Positions 56,743 to 64,000 of a DNA stretch of 64,000 bases are shown piece by piece. Position 1 is the first letter of the stretch. Each line of letters opens with the position of its first letter. The stretch is from Sulfurimonas denitrificans DSM 1251 (GTDB lineage: Bacteria > Campylobacterota > Campylobacteria > Campylobacterales > Sulfurimonadaceae): positions 1,364,001 through 1,428,000 of the forward strand of contig NC_007575.1 of the NCBI RefSeq assembly GCF_000012965.1. Direction: 5' to 3'. The position numbers and the translations under genes are program-made. The notes beneath the pieces are model-generated. The model did no database searches. It had not been told where the DNA came from and saw only the letters and a program-made list of their open reading frames with translations.

Positions 56743-57470
56743 AAGTTAAGGGGCTAAACCACAGTTTTGGCTTCACTAAAATACTACACGATATAAACTT
56801 CACATTAAACAAAGGCAAGGTTCTCTCGATAGTCGGACCAAGTGGAGGCGGTAAAACAACACTTATGCACCTTTGCGCTGACTTGCTTGATGTCGAAGAG
56901 GGAAGTGTAACAAATACATTTTCAAGCAGTGCGTTTGCTTTTCAAGAAGCGCGCCTTCTTCCATGGAAAAATGTGATTGACAATATCGCTTTAGCTCTTA
57001 TTGCAAAAGGCGAGAAAAAGAGTGAAGCTATAAAAAAATCTCAGGCAATTGCCCTAAAATTTGGGCTTGATGAAGATGATTTTGATAAATTTCCAAAAGA
57101 TTTGAGCGGTGGTATGAAGCAGAGAGTTTCCTTTGCAAGAGCGTTAGTTACAAAACCATCGCTACTGTTTTTAGATGAGCCTTTCTCTGCGCTTGATATT
57201 GGGCTCAAAAAAGAGCTTCAGAGCGTTTTGATAGATATGATAAGTAAAAAAGAGTTAAGCGTTCTCTTCATCACTCACGACTTGATGGAGGCTATCCGCC
57301 TAAGTGATGAGATGTTGCTTTTAAAGGCAGACCCAGGGCATATTGTCAAAAAATTTAGATTTGATATAGTACAAAATCAAAGAGACGATAAGTATGTTTA
57401 TGGCAAAAGTGCCGAGATACTACAAGATAGCGAGATAATAAGTACATTTGAGCTGGAGCTAAAATCATGA
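56730..57470 (+). CDS. ABC transporter ATPase, SsuB/TauB type
   Basis: 246 aa. Walker A GPSGGGKTT (about residues 35-43), Q-loop FAFQEARLLPWKNV, signature LSGGMKQRV, Walker B LLFLDEPFSALD, switch His in FITHD. Energises the importer with the two genes above. Overlaps NnrS by four bases (ATGA). Confidence 0.96.
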   Translation: MERLEVKGLNHSFGFTKILHDINFTLNKGKVLSIVGPSGGGKTTLMHLCADLLDVEEGSVTNTFSSSAFAFQEARLLPWKNVIDNIALALIAKGEKKSEAIKKSQAIALKFGLDEDDFDKFPKDLSGGMKQRVSFARALVTKPSLLFLDEPFSALDIGLKKELQSVLIDMISKKELSVLFITHDLMEAIRLSDEMLLLKADPGHIVKKFRFDIVQNQRDDKYVYGKSAEILQDSEIISTFELELKS

Positions 57471-58717
57471 GTCATGTAGAAGAAAAAGAGCAACAATTAC
57501 GCGCAACAAACCACTATCTATACTACCCTGATGAGAAGGATGTTCCTGCGTATCTAGCGTATGGTTTTAGACCTATATTTCTGCTTCTTGCACCGTACAT
57601 GATAATCTCTATGATTTTATGGGGACTTGTTTGGAGTGGAGTTTTAAATATCCCTTTCATGGAAAATGTCTTAGTCTGGCACGTTTATGAGATGATTTTT
57701 GGAATACTCACAGCTGGGACTATGGCGTTTTTAACGACTGGACTTCCTGAACTTTTTCCTGGTTTTGTTCCTATCATCGGAAAAAAACTCAAGAATGTGA
57801 TGATTTTATGGATTGCTGGACGAGTTAGCTTTTGGTTTATAGATGTAACTGGTGTTTATCTTGCAGCCATACTAAACCTGGCTATGCTTGGATGGCTTAT
57901 CTGGTTTGCAAAAGATGCTGTACTTGACAAGCTTCAAAGACACGCTTCACTTGGATACACCATGTTAGCTCTGCTCATCATAGAAGCGTGGTTTTTCGCT
58001 TCAATGGCTGGACATGCTACAACTCCTGCGATGGATATACTAAAAGTTGCACTTGGTGCTAGTGTTATCTTGATACTTCTTGCTATGCGACGTGTAAACA
58101 TGGAAGCGGTAAATGAACTTATGGAAGATAAAGGTATAGATGATGTATATATCGCCCGTCCTCCTGTTACAAACCTTGCCATCTTTAGCGTTATGGCGTT
58201 TACAATTGTGGAGTTTTTATACCCAAACAACTCAGCTCTTGGATGGCTTGGTTTTGCTGCTGGAGCTGGGATTTTAGGCATTACTGGTGACTATATACTA
58301 AAAGATAAAGTAATTATCAATCAACCATTCGTCATCTATTTAAGCCTGATTTTTATACTTCTTGGCGCTGGTTATGCTCTTATGGGCTATGCAATTTTAA
58401 GCGGTGAGATTCAAAACATATCTCATTTTAGACATTTTGTTACAAGCGGTGGTTATGGTCTTGCTTACATGATGGTTATGATAATCATAGGTTGGATACA
58501 TACAGGAAGACATCTAACGTCAAATATCTATACGCACTTAATGGTAGGTTTGATTGTAGTGGCGACACTTATAAGAGGCTTGATTCCTTATTTTGAGGAG
58601 TATTCAAGCACACTCTATATGCTCTCTGCCCTAATTTGGACCATTCCATTTATGCTCTATATAAAGCAGTTTAAGAGCTTTTTAATGGCTCCTAGAGCTG
58701 ATGGCATTAAAGGCTAA
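57467..58717 (+). CDS. NnrS-family haem/copper membrane protein
   Basis: 416 aa with about twelve helices. GFRPIFLLLAPYMIISMILWG, WHVYEMIFGILTAGTMAFLTTGLPELF and GRVSFWFIDVTG are typical NnrS blocks, with His residues placed for haem or copper. NnrS proteins protect against or respond to nitric oxide in denitrifiers. Its place as the last gene of a Fur-boxed ABC operon, rather than of the nos cluster, is unusual. Confidence 0.92.
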   Translation: MSHVEEKEQQLRATNHYLYYPDEKDVPAYLAYGFRPIFLLLAPYMIISMILWGLVWSGVLNIPFMENVLVWHVYEMIFGILTAGTMAFLTTGLPELFPGFVPIIGKKLKNVMILWIAGRVSFWFIDVTGVYLAAILNLAMLGWLIWFAKDAVLDKLQRHASLGYTMLALLIIEAWFFASMAGHATTPAMDILKVALGASVILILLAMRRVNMEAVNELMEDKGIDDVYIARPPVTNLAIFSVMAFTIVEFLYPNNSALGWLGFAAGAGILGITGDYILKDKVIINQPFVIYLSLIFILLGAGYALMGYAILSGEIQNISHFRHFVTSGGYGLAYMMVMIIIGWIHTGRHLTSNIYTHLMVGLIVVATLIRGLIPYFEEYSSTLYMLSALIWTIPFMLYIKQFKSFLMAPRADGIKG

Positions 58718-58733
58718 ACACTTTTTTTAGTAT

Positions 58734-58750
58734 CCCGCCTATCATGCGGG
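58734..58750. terminator. Weak hairpin between nnrS and the res remnant
   Basis: CCCGC, seven-base loop, GCGGG. On the minus strand an A/T-rich run follows; on the plus strand there is no T run. A modest convergent terminator. Confidence 0.45.
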
Positions 58751-58753
58751 GGT

Positions 58754-59377
58754 CTAAGTATCAAACAGACTTCCGCTAAAAGTACTCTCATTCATCTTTG
58801 CACTTCTTGCAATGTCATCTATGTCCGCACCGCTTTTTTGAAGGCTGTAAAATTGTGTTTCTCCCAAAAGCAAGTAACTCCAAGTTTTGCCTTCTCTTAG
58901 CTCTTCATCAAGTGAATTTATCCGCCTTACAAAATCAAGAGTGGCTCTTTGCTTTTGTTTGACATTTACATCTTTTAAATCTTTATCGGATTTTGTCTCG
59001 ACCAAATGTACATGTAAGTCAGTCTCAACCATAAAATCAGGATAGTAACTAGCCATAAGTCCGTCATCTCTGAAATAACTTATCGTTGCAAAGTCATGTT
59101 TAAATTCAAGTATTTTTATAAACTTTAAAACTTTGCTATCGGTGTCTAAATACTCCAAAAACGCCTTTTCAAATCCGCCTTTGTTTGACGGATAAGCTGT
59201 TTTTTCATAGATTGTTTTTTGAAGTTCAAGTGCGTAATTTGCTCTCATATTTAAACTTGCAACTTTTGAGAAATAGATTTTATTGACAACGGGTTTTATG
59301 TAGGTCGTGGAGTTTTGCATATCATGTATGAACCTTTGGATAGCGTTTGTGATGTGAGGGAATGTAAATTTTGGCAC
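58754..59377 (-). pseudogene. 3' remnant of a type III restriction endonuclease (res)
   Basis: 207 codons matching only the C-terminal end of type III Res subunits. The endonuclease core is visible as YYPDFMVETDLHVHLVETKSDKDL (a PD...ETK nuclease motif, about residues 118-135). The helicase domains (Walker A, DEAD/H box) are missing: a stop codon precedes the GTG at 59377, and the neighbouring DNA is unrelated. With mod at 62877-64000 on the same strand, this is the far end of a split mod-res operon. It is unlikely to cut DNA alone. Confidence 0.8.
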
Positions 59378-59551
59378 CTATTTTTAAAGGTAACATTCCT
59401 CCTCGGGAGAGGATGGAACGAGAAAAAAGCAAGACCTTTTAGCACTCTTAAAAGTAAAGAAAGGGTTGAGTTACTTGATGATTTAATTGAGTCTGGATTT
59501 ATAGTAAAGCAGATTGAGGAAAATTCATACTACTATAAATTAGCGAGCTAG
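59378..59551 (+). pseudogene. 3' tail of an unknown gene, winged-helix-like
   Basis: An open frame reading ...LGRGWNEKKARPFSTLKSKERVELLDDLIESGFIVKQIEENSYYYKLAS, stopped at 59551. It looks like the C-terminal winged helix of a longer protein; the 5' part of the frame runs into the antisense of the res remnant. Probably a leftover from an insertion or deletion. No family assigned. Confidence 0.4.
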
Positions 59552-59618
59552 ACAGTTAGACAGACACTCTCTGCATGTGTATATAAACTTACACATAAAG
59601 GGTGCGTCTAATTTGTCT
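59551..59618. repeat. Large nested inverted repeat
   Basis: The outer arms GACAGTTAGACAGACAC (59551-59567) and GTGCGTCTAATTTGTC (59602-59617) are imperfect complements, and the inner arms ATGTGTA (59575-59581) and TACACAT (59590-59596) are perfect. It sits between the convergent tail ORF and the lipoprotein gene. Possible bidirectional terminator, or an end left by a mobile element. Confidence 0.5.
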
Positions 59619-59627
59619 AATTCAAAT

Positions 59628-61058
59628 TTAGTATCCCATAATATTATAGCCACCGCCAAAAGTAGGCGTCACATTATAAAATTTTGGTTTATTGTTTTGA
59701 AGCTGTTGGTTTAGGTTATTCAAAGAATTTTGAAAATTTGCCATACTTGCTTCGTCTGCTACATCTCGAGCTGCCTTAGCTTGTGCCTGTTGTGCTTCCA
59801 TTTTTTGTCTTTCAATAGCTAATTGTTGTTGTCTGTATTGTTCCTCTTTTTGTTGTTGAGCTGTATATCTTTGTTGTTCAAGTCTAGCAATTTTTTCTTT
59901 TGTTAATCTTTCTAGTTTATCATTGATTTTAGTAAAAAGTTCTTTCTCTCTTTGATAGTTGTTGCAAATCAATTTATAATTCTCATTATCCATGAAGTCA
60001 ACTTTGACAGTATCTTTACATATCTTTTTCATATACTGTTTTTTAACTAGCTGAGCCTGTTCTTGTGCTTGATATGCTTTTTGTTGAGCTCCATTAATTT
60101 CTTTTATAATTTCATCTGCTTTAGTATTATAACTTGATGGTAAATCTACTAATTGTCCTTTATTATTTACATATTCACCAGTAAGTAATTTATCATTATT
60201 TTTTAATTTTTCTATTGCCCAACCATTTCTGTTTTTATGATCAGTTAAAAAGAACTGAAGGTCATATTTGGCTTCATCATTATTTTCATGATTTAAATAT
60301 AAATATTCAAAATTAGGATATGCTTTAGCTAATTGATATGTTCCATTCCAAAAAGGAGATGTTCTTAACAATAAAGCAACTTTATCATTTTCGTTCTTTG
60401 CACCTGCTATATTTACTAAATCTATATCTCCCATCTTTTCAGTTATCCGAGTATGAATACCATAAGAAATTTGTGTATTTTGATCATCAATACCTTCAAA
60501 GATATTATTTCTAAGCACATCATTTACAATGTAATATGTAGGTTTGCCATCTTTGTATATAGCCAATCCCCACTTATCCCTTAAAGTATCTTTTTCAATT
60601 TCTCTACCTAACCCATCTGCATACCCATTTTTACAACCACCATCCCAAAATATTTTATATGATTCTTCTTTGAACCATTTATTATCTTCGGTATAACCAA
60701 TCCAAACCTTACAGGTCTCTTTTTTGTTCATTGGCTGTATATAAGTTGATTTGTGTTCAGGGGAATTTTTAAGAATATCATTATATTCAGATAAATAGTT
60801 TTTTTCATAACTTGCATAGTGTTCAAGTCTTTCTTGCTCTTCTGCTTTTGCTTTTTGCTTTTTATATTCCCTATATTGCTCAAGAGACATTGACATAGAT
60901 TTGGATTCATCTTTTTCTTTTTGTCTTATTTTTTCAAAATATGCATCTTTTTCAGCATTTGACATGCAATTCGGATTATTAACGCATGGGTCAGTGGCTA
61001 CACATCCAGTTAACAAATACACACTAGCAATTATTAAACTATATTTTACAATCTTCAT
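59628..61058 (-). CDS. Q-rich coiled-coil lipoprotein of unknown function
   Basis: 476 aa. Lipobox YLLTGC (Cys about 19), a Lys/Glu-rich helix (about 35-95), a MORN-like patch (DGGCKNGYADGLG, about 130-142), a mixed middle region, then a long Gln-rich coiled coil (about 330-430) and a Gly/Tyr tail (TPTFGGGYNIMGY). Looks like an accessory envelope protein. Base use is more AT-rich and Q/N-heavy than the core genes, in keeping with acquired DNA. No family recognised. Confidence 0.75.
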   Translation of the reverse strand: MKIVKYSLIIASVYLLTGCVATDPCVNNPNCMSNAEKDAYFEKIRQKEKDESKSMSMSLEQYREYKKQKAKAEEQERLEHYASYEKNYLSEYNDILKNSPEHKSTYIQPMNKKETCKVWIGYTEDNKWFKEESYKIFWDGGCKNGYADGLGREIEKDTLRDKWGLAIYKDGKPTYYIVNDVLRNNIFEGIDDQNTQISYGIHTRITEKMGDIDLVNIAGAKNENDKVALLLRTSPFWNGTYQLAKAYPNFEYLYLNHENNDEAKYDLQFFLTDHKNRNGWAIEKLKNNDKLLTGEYVNNKGQLVDLPSSYNTKADEIIKEINGAQQKAYQAQEQAQLVKKQYMKKICKDTVKVDFMDNENYKLICNNYQREKELFTKINDKLERLTKEKIARLEQQRYTAQQQKEEQYRQQQLAIERQKMEAQQAQAKAARDVADEASMANFQNSLNNLNQQLQNNKPKFYNVTPTFGGGYNIMGY

Positions 61059-61067
61059 TTTTTCCCT

Positions 61068-61295
61068 TTATTTATTAGAACTAAGTTTAAAATAAATCCA
61101 AAGTCCTGCAGAAACTCCCATCACCAAACCTATTGATGTTTCTATCACATGTGGATTACCGATAATACTCATCCACCCACCAAAAATAACTAAACCAATT
61201 ATCCAACCTAATCCGATGGCAAACTTTTCTCTCACAACAACCTTGCTTCCTATAGAAATGATTTCTATATATAATTGTGAAAAAATAGTATCCAA
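61068..61295 (-). CDS. Small membrane protein beside an XRE regulator
   Basis: 75 aa with two hydrophobic segments (about residues 28-45 and 52-70). It lies nine bases before the lipoprotein gene and is divergent from the XRE regulator. The 61252-61268 palindrome lies inside its first codons. No family recognised; the N-terminus may start further in than the ATG at 61295. Confidence 0.55.
   Translation of the reverse strand: MDTIFSQLYIEIISIGSKVVVREKFAIGLGWIIGLVIFGGWMSIIGNPHVIETSIGLVMGVSAGLWIYFKLSSNK
61252..61268. promoter_or_regulatory. Palindrome ATAGAAAT-G-ATTTCTAT
   Basis: Perfect eight-base arms around one base. The half-site ATAGAAAT recurs at 61304-61312 just before the XRE gene, as expected of an operator set bound by that regulator. 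Confidence 0.6.
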
Positions 61296-61303
61296 ACTAA
61301 ACT

Positions 61304-61327
61304 TATAGAAATATTATCTATAGGAAT
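61304..61327. promoter_or_regulatory. Operator-like repeats at the XRE start
   Basis: TATAGAAAT at 61304-61312 and CTATAGGAAT around 61318-61327 repeat the half-site of the palindrome at 61252-61268. The second overlaps the ribosome-binding site and start codon of the XRE gene, so bound repressor would block its own translation start. Confidence 0.5.
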
Positions 61328-61595
61328 GATACTAGTGTTTAATATACCTGATATTGTAAGTGATAAAGAGAGTGAAGAATTTTTTAGAACAATATCATAT
61401 AATGTAAAGAGAATGAGAAATGAAAGAGGTATAAGCCAACTTGAAGTAGCACTTTCAATAGGGCAAAAGTCATCTGGATTTTATGCAAATACTGAAAATT
61501 ATAAGCATGGAAAACACTTCAATTTGCTTCACCTTTTGAAACTTTCAAAGCTTTTTGATGTAGATATCGCTGAGTTTTTTAAGCCGATACAATAA
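61326..61595 (+). CDS. XRE-family HTH regulator
   Basis: 89 aa with a Cro/CI-type HTH (NVKRMRNERGISQLEVALSIGQKSSGFYANTENYKHG, about residues 27-64), lacking a sensor domain. Start ATG at 61326; the GTG at 61335 has better spacing from AGGA and may be the real one. Likely autoregulated through the nearby ATAGAAAT repeats, and may also control the divergent membrane protein and lipoprotein. Confidence 0.85.
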   Translation: MILVFNIPDIVSDKESEEFFRTISYNVKRMRNERGISQLEVALSIGQKSSGFYANTENYKHGKHFNLLHLLKLSKLFDVDIAEFFKPIQ

Positions 61596-61698
61596 TAATT
61601 TTAGTAAGTTTATTTCACAACTTTTATAAATCCAGACTCAACAAAAAAAGCCCACCAAAAAGCAATGCTTTAAAATTATCCCCAAGGGACGAGCTAAG

Positions 61699-61716
61699 AG
61701 ATAAATTCACACAAAC
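61699..61716. repeat. 18-bp direct repeat, left copy
   Basis: AGATAAATTCACACAAAC, identical to 62854-62871. The two copies flank the BrnT/BrnA pair and the decayed RhuM-like gene. The DNA from 61596 to the brnT start is otherwise noncoding, with an imperfect AAAGC/GCTTT hairpin. Confidence 0.8.
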
Positions 61717-61776
61717 CCTATTTTGTATGATTTATTGCATACGCTAATTAATACTATTTTACGCTACAATAACATT

Positions 61777-62070
61777 ATGAAGTTTGAATGGGATACTAAA
61801 AAAGAAAAATCAAATATAAAAAAACATGAAGTATCTTTTGAACAAGCTGCTTATGTGTTTAGCGATGCTTATTCTCTGACTCTTTTCGATGAAGAACATT
61901 CAGAAGATGAAGATAGATGGATATTGCTAGGTAAATCTTTGAATGAAATTCTACTAGTTGTAGTTCATACATTTAGAGACAAAGATGGCATTGAAATAGT
62001 TAGGATTATATCTGCTAGAAATGCTACAAAAAAAGAACAAAAAATTTATAATGAAAGGTGTCCATTATGA
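61777..62070 (+). CDS. brnT: BrnT-family toxin
   Basis: 97 aa from the ATG at 61777; the longer frame begins 18 codons earlier but the family N-terminus (MKFEWDTKKEKSNIKKHEVSFEQAA) is here. Further family blocks: EDRWILLGKS and RIISARNATKKEQKIY. BrnT toxins are RelE-like RNases that inhibit translation. It overlaps brnA by four bases. Toxin first, as usual for brnTA. Confidence 0.92.
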   Translation: MKFEWDTKKEKSNIKKHEVSFEQAAYVFSDAYSLTLFDEEHSEDEDRWILLGKSLNEILLVVVHTFRDKDGIEIVRIISARNATKKEQKIYNERCPL

Positions 62071-62276
62071 AAAAAGAGTACGATTTTACAAATGCAGAAC
62101 AAGGCAAGTTTTATAGACCTCTCAACGAATTAGATATCCCAATATATTTGGATGATGATGTCAAAACTTTTTTTATGCAAAAATTGAAAAACAGAGATAA
62201 AGATGTTTCTTTAAGCAACATTATCAATTCATTATTAAAACAAGATATAGAAATTTCTAAAAAACTAGCAGTTTAA
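62067..62276 (+). CDS. brnA: BrnA-family antitoxin
   Basis: 69 aa from the ATG at 62067, inside the brnT stop. PIYLDDDVKTFFMQKLKNRDKDVSLSNIINSLLKQDI carries the ribbon-helix-helix DNA-binding domain. It neutralises BrnT and represses the pair. Confidence 0.9.
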   Translation: MKKEYDFTNAEQGKFYRPLNELDIPIYLDDDVKTFFMQKLKNRDKDVSLSNIINSLLKQDIEISKKLAV

Positions 62277-62310
62277 TGCTACACCCCAAATACTTGAAAC
62301 AATTTGCATC

Positions 62311-62747
62311 TTATATATTTTTTAGCAAATCATTGACCGATAGACTCATTTTATTGACTGCAAATACTTTGTTGCCAAGATCCTTGAAACTCGCTCCAAA
62401 ATGATATACGGTTTCATCACAGATCGAAAATCTATCATGAAAGTTTTTGGTGATTTTTACTTCAAGATTGCGGTATTGTTTGTTGTATTTTTCTATATCA
62501 AGTTGTAGTTTTTTATATTTCTTTTTACGCTTCTGCCACCTTCTTGCCGAACTACCGAGAAATCCTCGACAGTTGAATTTTCAGATAGCTCTTTTTCTTT
62601 GTAAATATTCTTCAAATGCAGACTAATATTATCACTGCTCGTCTCAAATAATTCAGCTATTTGAACTTGATTAAGCCAAATATTTTCTTCATTAATTGAG
62701 ATTTTTAGCTCTAATTCTCCATCATTATAAACCACTACATCAGACAT
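62311..62747 (-). pseudogene. Decayed RhuM-like gene (N-terminal and C-terminal fragments in different frames)
   Basis: The start (ATG 62747) gives the RhuM signature: IWLNQVQIAELFETSSDNISLHLKNIYKEKEL, like proteins with a DNA-binding N-terminus. After about 80 codons the frame ends (stop near 62493). A second frame, beginning around 62560 and ending with the TAA at 62311, carries the conserved end HDRFSICDETVYHFGASFKDLGN and NKVFAVNKMSLS, a PLD-like C-terminal block seen in RhuM/ORF6N-type proteins. The middle is missing, so the gene has an internal deletion plus frameshift. Confidence 0.75.
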
Positions 62748-62853
62748 ACATATCCCTGCTAATATTAGATTTACACAACTATAATACAAAATAAAAATTT
62801 GATTTAAAAATATTGCATTTTGAAATATTATTTTACTTTATGATTTTTTTATA

Positions 62854-62871
62854 AGATAAATTCACACAAAC
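62854..62871. repeat. 18-bp direct repeat, right copy
   Basis: AGATAAATTCACACAAAC, six bases from the mod stop codon. Same as the copy at 61699-61716; the pair spans 1,155 bases of cargo. Confidence 0.8.
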
Positions 62872-62876
62872 TCAAT

Positions 62877-64000
62877 CTATGTTATTAAAGAGATATATCC
62901 CTCTCTTTTAGAAACATTGCAAGCTGAGAATCTATGTTTATGATGTGGCGTTGAAACTTTTCGTTGCACCATAATAGAGGGTTTACCGATGTCGGAGCTT
63001 ATCCATTGTCTATTTAATCTTTCTGCAACAACTGCTGTTGTTCCACTTCCTCCAAAAAAGTCAGCTATTAATTGTCCTTTTATGGTAGATGACTTTATAA
63101 TTCTTTCCATTAAAGCAACTGGTTTTTGCGTAGCATAACTAACTCTTTCTTTTGACATTGAGTTTTCATAAGGAATATCCCATACATCGTTAGGAATCAT
63201 TCCTTCATCAGGATAATATATTCTCCATTTTCCAGCATCAAACCTTTTTCTACATTTTTTACCATTATCATCAATATCTCTAAAATGGCTTTCTATATAA
63301 TCATCTGAATAAGGAATTTTTGCTTCTTCAGTGTTAAAAAATGCGTCATCTGATTTACCATAAACAAAAATTTGGTCATGCTTTTGTGCAAATTTATCTT
63401 TTGGTCGTCCTAATGTTGAATAATGCCAAATTATCTCATTCCTAAATTTCCCTTTCCCAAAAATATCATCAAGCAAAATCTTGACATAATGTCCAACATG
63501 CCAATCAATATGCACATAAATAGAGCCTTTTTCACTTAAAAGCTCACGCATCAAAACTAAACGGGGATATATCATCTTGAGGTAACTCACCGTGCCGTCT
63601 TTCCATGTGTCGGCATAGGCAAATTGCTCAATTACGGTTGGTTTTTGACTGAGGTTTATATTTGGAAGCGTGATTTTGGTGCGGTAATCCGCTTTGCTGT
63701 CAAAAGGTGGGTCGATGTAGATAAGGTCTATCTTGCCTCGCATACTCTCAAGCCCACTTGTCGCATCTCCTGCTAAAAGCCCTTGCATGACTAAAATATT
63801 ATCCCCATAAATAAGCCTGTTTTTCCACTCACTCTCATCAGAACTCGGCATCTCACCACGAAAAAGTCCGCTTACATCTTTAGAGGGCAAAACCAACTCA
63901 TTTGTTTGAAGTGCAAGAGCATTTCCGCTATTTATCCGCTCCAAAATCCTAGCCGCTTCAGCACGCCCCTCTTTAACAATTTTTGGTAACTCTTCTATAA
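62877..64000 (-). CDS. mod: Type III DNA methyltransferase Mod subunit, 5' end outside window, 3' end probably damaged
   Basis: The frame is open to the window edge (63944 is an internal TTG), so the 5' end is outside. It shows a beta-class adenine methyltransferase: the DPPF motif ([10 protein letters not shown]) precedes the SAM motif ([13 protein letters not shown]). The block [27 protein letters not shown] lies between. After MVQRK the frame runs into a tail unlike the family and stops; a different frame there ([16 protein letters not shown]) looks more protein-like, so a frameshift or junction is likely. Modification alone would be possible only if the remaining part folds. Confidence 0.85.
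   Translation of the reverse strand, partial: IEELPKIVKEGRAEAARILERINSGNALALQTNELVLPSKDVSGLFRGEMPSSDESEWKNRLIYGDNILVMQGLLAGDATSGLESMRGKIDLIYIDPPFDSKADYRTKITLPNINLSQKPTVIEQFAYADTWKDGTVSYLKMIYPRLVLMRELLSEKGSIYVHIDWHVGHYVKILLDDIFGKGKFRNEIIWHYSTLGRPKDKFAQKHDQIFVYGKSDDAFFNTEEAKIPYSDDYIESHFRDIDDNGKKCRKRFDAGKWRIYYPDEGMIPNDVWDIPYENSMSKERVSYATQKPVALMERIIKSSTIKGQLIADFFGGSGTTAVVAERLNRQWISSDIGKPSIMVQRKVSTPHHKHRFSACNVSKREGYISLIT

Noticed and set aside
59551-59618. Integron attC-like site
   Set aside because: The outer repeats include GTTAGAC and GTCTAAT, but the order is the reverse of RYYYAAC...GTTRRRY and one core base differs; no integrase is nearby.

Overview
The window is low-GC, densely coded bacterial chromosome. 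Gene content points to Campylobacterota, most like Sulfurimonas: a clade II (Sec-exported, cytochrome c-tailed) nosZ with a nosZ-B-D-G-C1-C2-H-F-L-Y cluster, no nosR, several Crp/Fnr regulators, multihaem cytochromes, a DUF302 protein, -10-only promoters and many TTG/GTG starts. The genus is inferred from protein resemblance; no search was run. No rRNA, tRNA, CRISPR array or complete insertion sequence was seen.

Layout. 1-3010: end of a parvulin-type chaperone gene, then ftsA and ftsZ. 3081-5120: a small periplasmic protein, a Crp/Fnr regulator and a membrane sensor-like protein leading into denitrification. 5148-15219: the nitrous oxide reductase cluster, opened by an FNR-type palindrome. 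nosZ is followed by its own terminator and nosB has its own promoter and a 5' hairpin. 15412-17273: a DUF302 protein and a major porin. 26564 down to 17506 (minus strand): a tightly packed set running from an M48 protease and prmC through DUF4149, a tandem-NosL protein, a small membrane protein, a MacB/LolD-type ABC transporter, a cysteine-bearing membrane protein, a NosL lipoprotein and a second Crp/Fnr regulator, ending in a pentahaem cytochrome. This looks like a second, undescribed copper or redox maturation module linked to N2O respiration. 26622-53819: mostly housekeeping and metabolism (patatin, EF-hand protein, katA, anion symporter, putP/putA, two diguanylate cyclases, cytochrome, gpsA, K+ channel, gatB, atpB, truD, ribF, mgtE, tlyA, ligA). 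53859-58717: a probable Fur-controlled operon of an outer-membrane barrel, an NMT1/SsuA-type ABC importer and an NnrS protein. 58754-64000: an accessory region, where a broken type III restriction-modification locus (res 3' remnant and mod) is split by about 3.5 kb of cargo: a Q-rich lipoprotein, an XRE regulator with operator palindromes, a BrnT/BrnA toxin-antitoxin pair and a decayed RhuM-like gene, with an 18-bp direct repeat around the last two.

How the genes work together. NosG/NosH and NosC1/NosC2 would carry electrons from menaquinol to periplasmic NosZ, while NosD/F/Y/L build its copper centres. The minus-strand NosL/ABC module has related parts and its own Crp/Fnr gene, so it probably serves the same or a neighbouring copper-protein pathway. 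The Fur-boxed ABC/NnrS operon probably supplies iron or an iron ligand, which haem-rich denitrifiers need in quantity.
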